From Whalleya microplaca (lineage: Eukaryota > Ascomycota > Sordariomycetes > Xylariales > Xylariaceae): DNA of 64,000 nucleotides. The notes under the pieces are model-generated. The model searched no databases. It saw nothing but the letters and a program-made list of their open reading frames with translations, and was not told the DNA's origin. Positions within the stretch are counted from its first letter, which is position 1. Every line of letters begins with the position of its first letter. The stretch is from positions 620,001 through 684,000 of the forward strand of contig MU385718.1 in NCBI GenBank assembly GCA_022497155.1, read 5' to 3'. Shown here piece after piece: positions 36,627-46,660 of the stretch. The position numbers were made by a program, and so were the translations under genes.

Positions 36627-37816
36627 TTACACCACTGTCTCGGCCCTCTCGCCCTCGGCGATAATCGGCACGCCGAGCCCGCGGTCCGGGCTCTGCAGCA
36701 CGAGCTGCTCGTGCCGGCGGGCCTTGATGTAGTCGCTGACGGCGCGGATGAGGATGAACCAGCCGACGATCATCAGTATATACGCGACCCACTCGCTGCT
36801 CGCGATATCGCTCAGGCCCGAGCCGCCCTCGCCGCTCGTGCCGACGGCGTTGGGGTCGAAGTCGTGGCTGTTCGGGTCGGGCGGCTGCGCGTACCCGTCC
36901 GACGGCGCGCCGTTCATGCCGCCCGAGCCGCCCGACGACGTCCCCTTCATGTAGAAGCCGTACTGGATCAGCGTGATGCCGAGCCCCGCGCGCGACCCGT
37001 TCTTCGCCGCGTGCGTCGAGTGCAGCAGGTACGTCAGCAGGAAGCCGACGATCTGGAACGACATGCTGATCATCCCGTTCCAGATGAAGCTGAATATCGA
37101 GCCGACCGGCATGCCGTCGATGTAGACGTCGTCGGGACCGCCGAGGCCGGGGGCCAGGATCGTGGTTTCCCAGTACGGCGGTGCGGCGTCTGCGGCGGCT
37201 TGTTCGTACGTCTGTGAAGTCATTAGAAATCTGTTGGTGCAGCACCAGCATGGTAAAACCCAGGGCGACATACGGGAGGAGCCTCCTCGACGACCTTCTC
37301 CCCTCTTTCTGGCCTGGCCGTCATATTGGAGAAGACGCCATCGGATTGGATGCCGCCGCCGTATACTCTGGAGCCGGCCTGTTGTGGATTTACGCTGGTG
37401 CCGGACGCTGGCCACTGAGTGGGTTGGGCCGTAGGCATAGGCGGTCGCGCATTCTGTCCATTTGGAATTTGGCTATTTGATATCGCGGGCGGGACGGGAA
37501 ACGAGTTTCCTCGCACTAATCGCTGTCTATCGTCGGGTTCGTCATCGCTATCATCGCCATCGGTGTCGAAAGCATCGGCGAGCGCAGGATCGACGCCTTG
37601 CTGCCGCCGCCGTTCTGCTGATGAAGATCGGGAATGAAATGAAGGCGGCGGGGAGTTGGGTATCCGTTGGGGGTGTCGCGAGGTGGGAGTTCCAATCGGG
37701 GTATCGGGTTCATCATCTTGGGTATTCACCTATTATTCGCCGCATTAGGAGGCGCTCGGTATCTCGTGGATTAATCAGAGTAGGTAGGAACTCACCCGTT
37801 CATAACGTCCGGTCAT
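36627..37816 (-). CDS. BSD2: Bsd2/NDFIP-like Rsp5 adaptor (metal homeostasis)
   Basis: Three exons (37796-37816, 37274-37729, 36627-37211) encode 353 residues. The first exon has only seven codons (MTGRYER); without it the frame has no ATG. The N-terminal 155 residues are hydrophilic and Ser/Pro/Asp-rich. The junction of exons 2 and 3 creates a PPTY motif at residues 158-161, the PPxY ligand for WW domains of Rsp5/Nedd4 ubiquitin ligases. Another APPYW follows nearby. Three membrane segments follow, in the order FSFIWNGMISMSFQIVGFLL, then GLGITLIQYGFY, then WVAYILMIVGWFILI. This is the domain order of yeast Bsd2 and animal NDFIP1/2, Golgi/endosome adaptors that send metal transporters and misfolded membrane proteins for ubiquitination. 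Both introns are short GT-AG (66 and 62 nt). Confidence 0.92.
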
Positions 37817-38940
37817 GGTGATTGCAGGAAAACAAAATGAAGCAGACGAAGAAAGTCAAGGGGTTTCGAAAATGGTGGGTGAGGTGACTCGGCGTGGCAA
37901 AGGGAAATAAATGTTAGCGTAGCCGGATTCCGTCAAAGGTTGGGGGGGAGGGAAAAAAAGACGATCTAGGATTAGAGAGGAGAGGCCCTCGGGCCTTTGA
38001 AGGAGGGTGGCCGAGAAAGTTAGAGTAAAATAGGAAAAACCCAGGCGATGGGATGGAATGGAATGGGATGGAGTGATGGAGTGGTTGAGTGAGTGAAAGA
38101 TGGAGATGGCGCTGATGGGCGACAATGAGTGAGTGAGTTGAGTGAGCGGATTGGCAGACAGGCAGACAGACAGACAAACAGGGGAAAAGCGACCGTGAGA
38201 TTTGTCCCAGTAGCGGGAATCTTATGATGTATCGAACACCACCGAAACAAGAAGGGGGCAGCTGACCAACAAGCGCCCGAACGGTATCTGCGCTCGCCTA
38301 AAAAAGGATCAATCAATCAGGGGACCCCACCAGCCCGTTACCTAATGTACCGAACAGCCTGCCTCCAACTGCATATATTATCTAATTATGTATGTACACC
38401 GTATAGTCCATATCGTATAAATACATATAACATGCACGAGCCACTACTTCGTAAACTCTCCGTAAACTGCATTACATATGTATCCACCATCTCAATCTTT
38501 CTACCAGTCAAACGGCACATCTTGGTACGATATGGCAACATGGTATCTACATGTAGGTAACAAGGTTCTGACTGATGATGGATCAGATATGCATTTAACT
38601 GCCTGCAAAACGGTTACGCATCCATGGGTCCGCTAAAGGGCAGTGCATGCACGCCGAGACATCACCATTCTAGGTACCTATTATACATAGTTTGACTCGA
38701 GGCCTTGCGGATATCGGAGGTTTTGTATCCCCGATATTCCTGATCTGCACCAGGGGGGGCTGGACCCGCTATGTTCCGGTGGTGATGCATCGCAGGGTCA
38801 TCAATTTTCTGGAGCTTGCCGTCTTTTCGAGCCCCCGATGCGCCAACGGGTATCCTCGACACAGCGTCCTCAATCGCATGTCTGAATTCTGTTGTATGGC
38901 ATGTGAGCTTCATCTATTACCGCATTAAACGAAAATAAAC
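37817..38940. other. Intergenic region, Bsd2-like / Cbp6-like
   Basis: Divergent upstream regions of the two genes. It contains GGATGGAATGG-type and TGAG-type simple repeats (about 38045-38150). A GACAGACAGACA tract lies at 38158-38176. No further gene is visible. Confidence 0.5.
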
Positions 38941-39419
38941 ATGGCCCGTCCAGCAATTGTATGTTAAATATTTATATTGAAAAGCATTGACGATTATACA
39001 CTTGTACTTGACTAACATGCCCGTCTACAGAGCGCGCAACGCCATCTTCTGCGGGCACTCAACCTGTGGCCCAAAGACACCATCAGACCCGAAGTTCAGT
39101 TCCAGGATGTCCTCCGCAAACGATTCGAGAAGTCCTCGAAGTTGTCTGAGAAGAACCAGCTGGAGCAAGCGAACGCCCTCTACTCGCTCATTGGCAACCG
39201 GTATAGGAACAAGGTGCGCTTTCATCCCTAGTCTAGCTGGCCTGTACAAGAGCGAGTACTAATAAACAACCACAGTACCCTATTACGGGCTCTCTAATGG
39301 AACCAAAGAGCAATCCGACCTATTTTGCCGATCTGTTGAGGGAACTAGAGGAGGCCCCGAGTCGGTCAATGTTCGATAGGGTTTGGTTAAGGTTGAAGGG
39401 ACTTGTACGGCTACAATAA
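38941..39419 (+). CDS. CBP6: Cbp6/UQCC2-like cytochrome b assembly factor
   Basis: A small three-exon gene that is invisible in unspliced frames. Exon 38941-38958 encodes six codons (MARPAI), followed by 39031-39213 and 39276-39419, giving 114 residues. Introns of 72 and 62 nt carry textbook branch sites (GACTAAC at about 39010, TACTAAT at about 39257) and CAG acceptors. The protein shares the skeleton of yeast Cbp6 and human UQCC2: an early WPKD, then xFQDVLRKRF, then ALYSLIGNRYRNKYP, then KSNPTYF and a basic C-terminus. Cbp6 pairs with Cbp3 at the mitochondrial ribosome exit, receives newly made cytochrome b, and so couples its synthesis to complex III assembly. There is no long presequence, as in Cbp6. 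It converges on the citrate carrier gene. Confidence 0.85.
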
Positions 39420-39782
39420 TACGAGACTGAATACATGATTCTTGAGTGGTTGTACGATATGGTAGACTAGGTGACCAATCCTGTATTTGTATGGTCCGAC
39501 TCGGTATAGCATTGGATATTGCATGCCTTGAGGCACAGCTTTGCCGAAGAGCATGCTGCTTCTTATACTCCCAACATCTCCAATAAAGTCTATGTTCTTT
39601 GAGCCCATGAAACCTTTCCTCCCTCGAGTCTGTCGTTATGGGATAAGCCCCACGCATCGACTCGTCAATTCATAAGCCGTTTCCAAAACACAGCTCCTTG
39701 CCTCGACCAATTCATGCACCGAAGTCGTACGGTACCCCCTATTTCATCAGAGATCTATCATGTGAAGCCCCCATCCCCAGTT
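39420..39782. other. Convergent intergenic spacer
   Basis: 363 nt between the Cbp6-like stop codon and the citrate carrier stop codon. They face each other, so this holds only 3' ends. Nothing else is visible. Confidence 0.6.
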
Positions 39783-40661
39783 CTATAAGTACTTATTCTC
39801 CGGGTCCATCTTGCGCATGAGCTCGATGCTCTTCTCGTACATCGTGAACACGATCCCACCACTGAGCACCAGCCTCGCCAACCTTGGCAAAGCCCCCGAC
39901 CAGAACGTCAGCACGCCCTCATGCTTGAAGATCAGCACCGCGCAGCGCACGCTATTCCCGTACACGCTCTTGGCCTCGATGCTCTGCATGCGCGTCTTGA
40001 TGGTGTCCAGCGGCTGCGTGACCGCGACCGTGATCGCGCCCGCCACGCTGCCGATCCCGAACGTCGCCACCGTCCCCAGCTTCTCCCCCGGCGCCGTGTA
40101 CGACTCCGCCAGCTGCTTGAGGCTCGTGTACGAGCCGAAGCGCACGGCGCTGTTGGCCGACTGGCGCGCCGCCGTCGGCACGAGGCCCTGGAAGAACCCG
40201 CGGATCCCGCGCTCGCGCGCGATGATCGGCACGGCGTGCAGGAACCCCCGCAGGCGCGGATTCGCCGACTTGCGGTCGTCGATGAGCGTGGTCTTGATGC
40301 TCTCGGTGGGGGTCACCGCGAGCAGGGACTCGGTGACGCCGGCGCCGAAGCCGGCGACGACGTTGCGGGGGCCGGAGACGCGGCCCTGGTCGTCCGCCAG
40401 CAGGCGCTTGTACTGCTCGAAGGACACGAAGCGGATCGCCGCCTTCGCCGAGTTGCCGATGATCAGCGTCGTGCAGCCGGCGTACCACTGCGCGCCGAAG
40501 GGGGGCCAGGGGAGCTTGGAGCCCTCGGCCAGTCGCCGGTTCAGCTGCGACCGCGTCTTCGCGAACTCCGCCGGGTACGTGATCGCGATCTCCACCGCGC
40601 CGGCCGAGGCGCCCGCGATGATCGACCGCAGGGCGCTGGGCTTCTCTGTCGATGTCGACAT
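39783..40661 (-). CDS. CTP1: Mitochondrial tricarboxylate (citrate) carrier
   Basis: A single exon of 292 codons from the ATG at 40661. The frame is open to an earlier ATG at 40823, but the preceding 54 residues are low-complexity and the shorter start fits the usual length of about 295 residues. It has the three-fold mitochondrial carrier repeat, each with the P-x-[DE]-x-x-[KR] signature: PAEFAKTR (30-37), PTESIKTT (118-125) and PLDTIKTR (217-224). Six membrane helices are expected. The first matrix-loop context (TYPAEFAKTRSQL) and the RFxSYxSLK region are those of Ctp1/SLC25A1. That carrier exchanges matrix citrate for malate across the inner membrane and supplies cytosolic acetyl-CoA and NADPH. 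The gene is strongly GC-rich. It is divergent from the unknown gene at 41037. Confidence 0.95.
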   Translation of the reverse strand: MSTSTEKPSALRSIIAGASAGAVEIAITYPAEFAKTRSQLNRRLAEGSKLPWPPFGAQWYAGCTTLIIGNSAKAAIRFVSFEQYKRLLADDQGRVSGPRNVVAGFGAGVTESLLAVTPTESIKTTLIDDRKSANPRLRGFLHAVPIIARERGIRGFFQGLVPTAARQSANSAVRFGSYTSLKQLAESYTAPGEKLGTVATFGIGSVAGAITVAVTQPLDTIKTRMQSIEAKSVYGNSVRCAVLIFKHEGVLTFWSGALPRLARLVLSGGIVFTMYEKSIELMRKMDPENKYL

Positions 40662-41036
40662 CGTCGTGAGGCGGTCGCTGGTGGGAGGAGGGGTGGGTTT
40701 GGTTTGTGTGCTGCCCGCTGAGCTGGGAGCTTTTTTCTTTGGAGGGGAGCTTCCCCCACAGTCTCGATAAATTGGTCTGCTGGATATAGTGATATTCAAT
40801 TGTAAAGCATATCTCCTGCACATGACTTAGGCTCATCACTCAAGTGGACTTCCGCTCATGATTATTCCATGAGATTACAGGAACGTAATCTGTAGGCCAG
40901 AAGTAGATAAAAGTTGTATAGAAAATGGAAGTCACACTTTGAGATATGGTATCTCGATCCGTCGGCCGTGAAAGTATGCCTCAGTCTCTCCCACAATGAC
41001 CTACCATGCCATGGATATCCATCATAACTAGCAGCC
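40662..41036. promoter_or_regulatory. Short divergent promoter, citrate carrier / unknown gene
   Basis: Only 375 nt separate the two start codons, so the two genes probably share control elements. The inverted repeat AGATTAC-n6-GTAATCT is listed separately. A CGGCCG word lies near 40963. I see no clear TATA box. Confidence 0.55.
40872..40891. promoter_or_regulatory. 7-bp inverted repeat, operator-like
   Basis: AGATTAC and GTAATCT are perfect reverse complements separated by six bases, 210 nt from the citrate carrier start and 145 nt from the divergent start. The size suits a dimeric DNA-binding protein. No regulator is known for it, and a single copy may be chance. Confidence 0.3.
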
Positions 41037-41874
41037 ATGGACGGTCAACCCATGATAGACAACCGGCCTCCAGCCACCGACGGCACATCCTCCTATCCCT
41101 CCGGCGGCGGCAACTGCACGGCGCACCAGCACCAAACCGCGATCGCATCACTGGCAAACCTGCCCTTCAAGCTCGTGGTCGCGGTCTTCCGCCACCAGTG
41201 GCACAAGGACAAGGCGCGCATCACCTTCGCGCACGCGGAACAGTACGTGCGCGAGCACGACTTCCCGAAGCCCAAGTCGGAGCGCCCGAACTGGTCCCGC
41301 TACCGCCCGCACCGCTGGCGGGTCCACGCCTTCCAGCTGTCGCTGCTCCGCGGCGACCTCGTCTGGCACCGCGAGAAGTTCATCAAGACCTACCTCGACG
41401 CTATCGTCCAGACCACCCGCCCGCCTATGGAGGACCACATCACGCCGGAGAAGGCGCAGAAGCTGCGGGATGCCCTGTACATGCACCTACCTACCTACCT
41501 ACGCCCATCATTCTCACGCTAGCTATCTAAGCGCACATTGGATGATGTGGATATACCTAGGTACTAATATGCTAGGAGACAGGACCCTCGAGCTGCGCGT
41601 CAGCCTGCCCTCGGACCTCTGCAAGGTGTACTACGGCAAGATCCCGCCGCACATGGACGAGATCATCGACCTGACGGAGGTCAACGACCTGGGGACGCAG
41701 TTCGGCGCCGAGCGCGACCCCATGGTGCTCGCGGTGCCCATCGCGCTGCACATCTGGAGCGTCAACCAGGATTTCCCGGACCTCCTCCCGAAGAACCCAG
41801 CCTTGTGGGTTTGGAGCATGCCGGCGGATATCATCGAGGCGACCCACTGGAAGATCAAGGGTGACCTGTTCTGA
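41037..41874 (+). CDS. Unrecognised conserved-looking protein
   Basis: Two exons (41037-41476 and 41583-41874) joined across a 106-nt intron give 243 residues. The intron has a TACTAAT branch site about 15 nt before its ACAG acceptor. The first 40 residues are hydrophilic. The remainder is protein-like, with a basic/aromatic segment (about 48-105, rich in Arg, His and Trp) and an acidic, Pro/Trp-containing C-terminal half containing HMDEIIDLTEVNDLG and WVWSMPADIIEATHWKIKG. There is no signal peptide and no membrane span. I do not recognise a family. Sequence quality, splice signals and uniform GC-rich codon use argue that it is a real gene. Its start is close to and divergent from the citrate carrier start. 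Confidence 0.75.
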
Positions 41875-43031
41875 ATACTGGCGTATCGGAAAGGGGGCTT
41901 ACCCGTGTGATGGCTGCTGGTAGGGCTTTGGGGAGCTTTGTCCGGTGCTCTGCGAGATTAGATGGTGGAGGTAAGATGGTTCATAACTAAGTAGCATTTT
42001 ATAACATGGTCTTATCAGTTTTTATATGTTTCTGTGACAAGATGACTAACTGTACTGCTTGTAAGTAAACTCCCTGAAATATACATGCAATAAGATATCA
42101 AAAGAGCATATATTCTCATAATTCTTGAAATATGTATCATCGCTTTGATATCTTCAATGATACAAGTGCTTTTGAATCTAAGGAGCGTTATATGGATAGC
42201 CTTTGAGGAAAAATAGAAGGTATAGTCTATTCTTGACATGAATGCTCCGAGCGATTCGGTGCATGATCTAGTAAGAGGATGTTCATTTCATTAAGGGAGC
42301 ACATCATACAATCTAGCTCTGGTCTAGTGAAGTATGGGCCGATTCAGCATTGAGAGACGGCCAGCCCAGCTGTGAGACATCTCACTGTTATCAAGAAATA
42401 GCTTCTGAGGATGCGAAGTCCTAGAACGAAGTATCTTAGGTCAAGTTCAATTCTACAATCCGGTATATAATCATTACTGAGAGGCTGCCAACGGTATCAT
42501 GGTCAACCATTATGAGCTCGTTATCCACCTAGCACCGACAGAGTGATTACAGGCGATGTCTTTCTAATGTTTTGACTTTATAAGAAAGGCAGTTAGAGGA
42601 TCGACGATGTCACGCACTTTCAGCCATGTACTCTTCTTAGGAAAAAAGATTATGGTCCAATTTCAACATGAGAGGCTTGGAGAAAAGTGAGTGAGTGAGG
42701 ATCATCAAACAGGCGAAGACGCTTAAGAAGAACACAGTCAAAATTTATGAACATTGATATGTTGTCACAGTTTTGTGAAATATTCTCGAGCTCAATTCTG
42801 CCTTATCACCAGTTCCAAGTGATCGGATCTCGATACTCATATTCGTCGGGACGCATGCCGCCTCGCCTCGCCCCGTACATCGACGCTAAAAATCCATGAC
42901 GGGTGACCGACCCAGTTCGTTCTACCAAAACCAACATAAAAGTTGTGACTCTCACCAAAGCCAGATGAAACTCCATAAACTCCTCTTGTGCTTATCCCAC
43001 CCCTTTCTTGCTTCCCACAGATCATCAAACC
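41875..43031. other. Convergent AT-rich spacer
   Basis: Lies between the convergent genes at 41037 (plus) and 43717 (minus). AT-rich with stops in all frames. No gene is visible. Confidence 0.55.
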
Positions 43032-43717
43032 TCAAGTCCCCCCCTTCGCCTTGCCCTTCCCCTTCCGATCCCCTATCCGACCCCAGAGCTCCGAGATGCC
43101 CCATCTCTTCCGATCCGGACTGAACCCCAACGCAGGCGAGTTCGGCGCCAAGCTCGAGCTCGAGAACAAACTCGACAAAGAGGACGACGTCCTCGACGCG
43201 CCCATGACCTCCGTAGGCCGCCCTATCATCACACACACACAGTTAGCACATCACGCCCAACCCAATCTCATACACTCAATCAACCCGCCCCGTGGGTGCG
43301 CTCACGAATATTCCCCGCCCCGCCTATGCCATAGCCCCTGAACTGCGTATCCCGCTCCTCGAACTCCCCGTCCTCACCACCGCGACTCTCATCCGAACTC
43401 CGCGGGCGCCGCCGCCCCACGGCGCAGTCGGGCAGCGGAGGCGGCGATGATGCGTTGGCCGACTGCCTGAGGTTCACCACGGACACGCTGCGCACGAGGG
43501 CCAGCTTGCCCTGGATGCGCACGCGGTGCTGGCGGCGCTTGCGCGGCAGGAGATGGCTGGTCTCGGGGTCGAGGTCTGCGAGCGGGATCGCGCGTCCGGA
43601 GTCGTCGTCGCTGTATCTACGACTGCCATTTTGCGCCCGGTGGTTGGGGAGGTACGTGGAGAGCTCGGTGAGCAGCGGTGGTAGCGGGGGAGGGTGGGTG
43701 TAGGGATGGGAACGCAT
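43032..43717 (-). CDS. Unrecognised basic, disordered protein
   Basis: Two exons on the minus strand, 43306-43717 and 43032-43222, are separated by an 83-nt intron (GTGAGC donor, GTGCTAAC branch, ATAG acceptor) and encode 200 residues. The N-terminus is Pro/His-rich. A compact basic stretch follows (LLPRKRRQHRVRIQGKLAL, about residues 56-74) and resembles a nuclear-localisation or RNA-contact segment. After it come Ser/Glu-rich and Ser-rich regions and a Lys/Gly-rich end (GDRKGKGKAKGG). No domain is recognised, and most of the protein looks disordered. The opposite strand is also partly open because the region is GC-rich. I favour the minus strand because its splice signals are complete and the joined frame is continuous. 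Confidence 0.55.
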
Positions 43718-46660
43718 TGTTTAGGTTGTGCGTCCGTTCGTTCGCGATTTCGGGCTGGACTCTTCAATTCGGAGTTCGGAGGATTTCGAATTCGTACTCG
43801 TTGAGGAGTGAAATATGTGGGAGTTGATTGAGTAAGTTGAATACCTAGTCTTCGTGATAGCGACGGAATACGCGACTTTCTCGCTTCGATAAGTGACTAT
43901 TCGGCTGGCAGACTCAAGAAGACCAGATGCAAGTCGCTATCAATTGAGATACGACGGCACGATCCATCATCAGGGGCAGTGCTCGAAGAAACCAACACGC
44001 CAGATGCTAAGAGCTAGCTTCAGTAAGGGGAACTGGCGAGCTTCCCCATTCTGACAGACATGACAGCTCGCAAATGGCTTTTGCTTTTTGAACGACCCGC
44101 ACTATTGAAATGAGAAGTCCGATGCAAAGACGCCAACAAGCGATAAACCCCTGGTAGTGCTGACTGACAGCGCGGGGCTTTACCCGACTGAGTCAGGTAC
44201 GGGTAAGTAAGGCAGTTCATCGGTGTCTGGAATAGGTGTCACGAAGTATACGCAAGGGAAAGCTTGAGGTTGTCCGTGAGCTTGTTGATTATTATCAACC
44301 GAGTCTTTTGAGGTTATACGCCTATAAGCTATTGTATCAGCCATCTATACAAGTAGCATCATTATACATATTAGGTATGCAACTTCGATTCGCTCAATTA
44401 GATAAAACCACGAGATTATACATAGTACTAGTACCTACATTTCGCTTGTGTCTTTCAGGGGGGACTTATGCAGGAACACTTCTGGCTGTTGGAACAGGCT
44501 AAATTAGTCTGACTGGGGCAGCAGGGCCTGCCAGGGTCTTATCACTGCTTAGACCGTTTTACATATAGTGCAGTGTACGCAAGTAAATTCATGCTCAAGG
44601 CAGCTCATCACCAGCTATTCTTTATACGATGATACGATGGTGAGAGAGATGTTTTCTATACACAGGTTATAGTAAACTGTATACTCTGAATATATTTCAC
44701 GGATTCTACATCATTGTTTAAAGGGAAAATCCATGAGACATGAAGCTGTCACCTAGCGTTGTATTATATCGCTTCGATGGACACGATCGGCAAGATTCAT
44801 CTCATTCAAGTCCCACTCATAAGGCTTAAAGTAAATCCCACAACTTTATTTCACCTAAGCAGTTGAAACTATGTTTTTGAAGTGACCTCTGCTGTTATAC
44901 TATCAGAGTGTGCCTCTAAGTTCTAGTTCCTCAAGTAATGGCAGTGCCGTCTAGCTGTTCTGCGTTCATAATACCCTTGAACCGTCCCATGTTGTCGATA
45001 TTGGCGTCGGAAGAATACTTGCATATATCTTCTCTGGTCCTGCATATCACACATAATACAGGCAACACCCACGCGCCACCTAGCGTTTTATCAGAGTGCG
45101 GCACAATAAACTTCGATAAGTTATATAGCTCACTCAAAGGAGTGTTCCATTAAGAGGTAAATATTGGGTGGGCAATATTCATGTCCAATCGCAAACTCAC
45201 GACTCTGGTGCAATTCATGTAATCTATATGGCTATGTAGATTGATTACATGCATCTGTAGAGCGGGAGGCAAACGCCTCCAATCCTACTTCCCTAGTATC
45301 GTGTATCCTGCATGCAGTTATATCTCACTCTACGAACGATGGTCACCCTTGTTAACTTAGCTAATTCATTCTTGTCCTACGGTGACGGCCACACTATTGG
45401 TTACAAGAGATGAAATTCATAATGATTTGCCGCACTTTTCGACTCAGTTAAACATCATGACAGTATTAGGTAGTAAGACATCATCAAATGCATGGCGACA
45501 ATTACCTACATTCACATTCCAGCCGGCATATGTCTGCAGAGACCGCACCGAGAGCACACCCGGAACCCGTGGTTTCACGCTTGAAGATCTTCTGAACTGG
45601 AGTAATCCGCGGCATAGCCAGGCAGCCAGGAGAGCCTTGTTCAGAGAACGGGGCATGGGTTTGCGAGAAGAACCCCACGTGGCATAAGACGAAGTCAGCG
45701 GAAACGGCAGGAGACCACTGCCGTCGGTAGCAGCACAGTAGTCGACCCATGAAGGCGGTGTGACAAAATCCAAACGGCTGCCGGCATCTGGGCCGAAGCC
45801 TGCTTCGAGGTAAGTACCACACCGTCCCATATCACCGTTGCACAGCTTATCGGTATCTTTATGAAAGCATCTCCGGTGAACATAATATACGAGTTATGTG
45901 CGACTTCTAGAAAGGTCTATGGCTGTAATCGTCGCACATGGACACTCGAACCGGCTAGCCTTGTATTGGTCATGGACAAACGCGTAATCTTTCCCACCCT
46001 CAACGCCGCGGAGCTGCAGTCGTCACTGGTCGCTCGCCCTTGCTTGGCCATCTGTACCACACAGCTGGGAAGACAAATCGAGGAGTTCGGTCGGAAATGC
46101 AACCCTCTCCATCACACCCGAAGGATTGCAGGCGTAAACCCTCAACGTTTGTCCTACCGTTACCTACTCCTATGTGTGTTCAGGCAATCCTTCCTCACCG
46201 CGACGTCGACCTTGCACATGTGCTATGGAGGTGCAGATGCAGAAAAGAGCCTAAACGAGGACAGGAGTATGGTGTCGAGGGTCAGACTCTACCTGCGTAG
46301 CTTTTATGATTTGGATTGATGGTAAGTCTGTTAGGTGATAGTGACTGTTACTGGCGGTGCTTCATGCTAAAGTCGACTTTTTGGCCTTACTACTTGCTCA
46401 CGGCAATGGCCTGTAACTTGGATACTGCAGAAACTGTGCCATGTAGGTAGACAGGAATATCCTCGTAGCGTACGGCGGTTGTCTACAGATGGGGGTATCT
46501 ATTAAAATATCTATGTAGAAAGTAAGAAAAGCCAACTGAGACTGCTGCGGTGGCACGCAGGTAAACTACATAGTATGTACAGAAGAGTAGTACTTTCGAG
46601 AATGGGATCATCCTTCAATGCGTCTACGTCTCGATCTGTTCCATCTTCGCACACCGTTTT
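43718..46660. other. Intergenic region with protein-like fragments
   Basis: About 2.9 kb without a firm gene. At 45444-45830 both strands are open: a plus-strand frame with an internal ATG at about 45457 and a minus-strand frame of 128 codons overlap. Another plus frame runs 45861-46319. Compositions are protein-like in places, but neither splice signals nor family resemblance allow a model. It may hold a decayed gene. Confidence 0.4.

Noticed and set aside
39811..40770. Long plus-strand frames across the citrate carrier gene
   Set aside because: They are antisense shadows of a GC-rich coding sequence; the minus strand carries the full carrier signature.
40662..40823. N-terminal extension of the citrate carrier from the upstream ATG
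   Set aside because: The extra 54 residues are low-complexity and the shorter form has the family's normal length.
45444..46319. Overlapping frames that might be a Zn2Cys6 regulator remnant
   Set aside because: No C-x2-C-x6-C cluster could be found in any frame, so there is no basis for calling a regulator.
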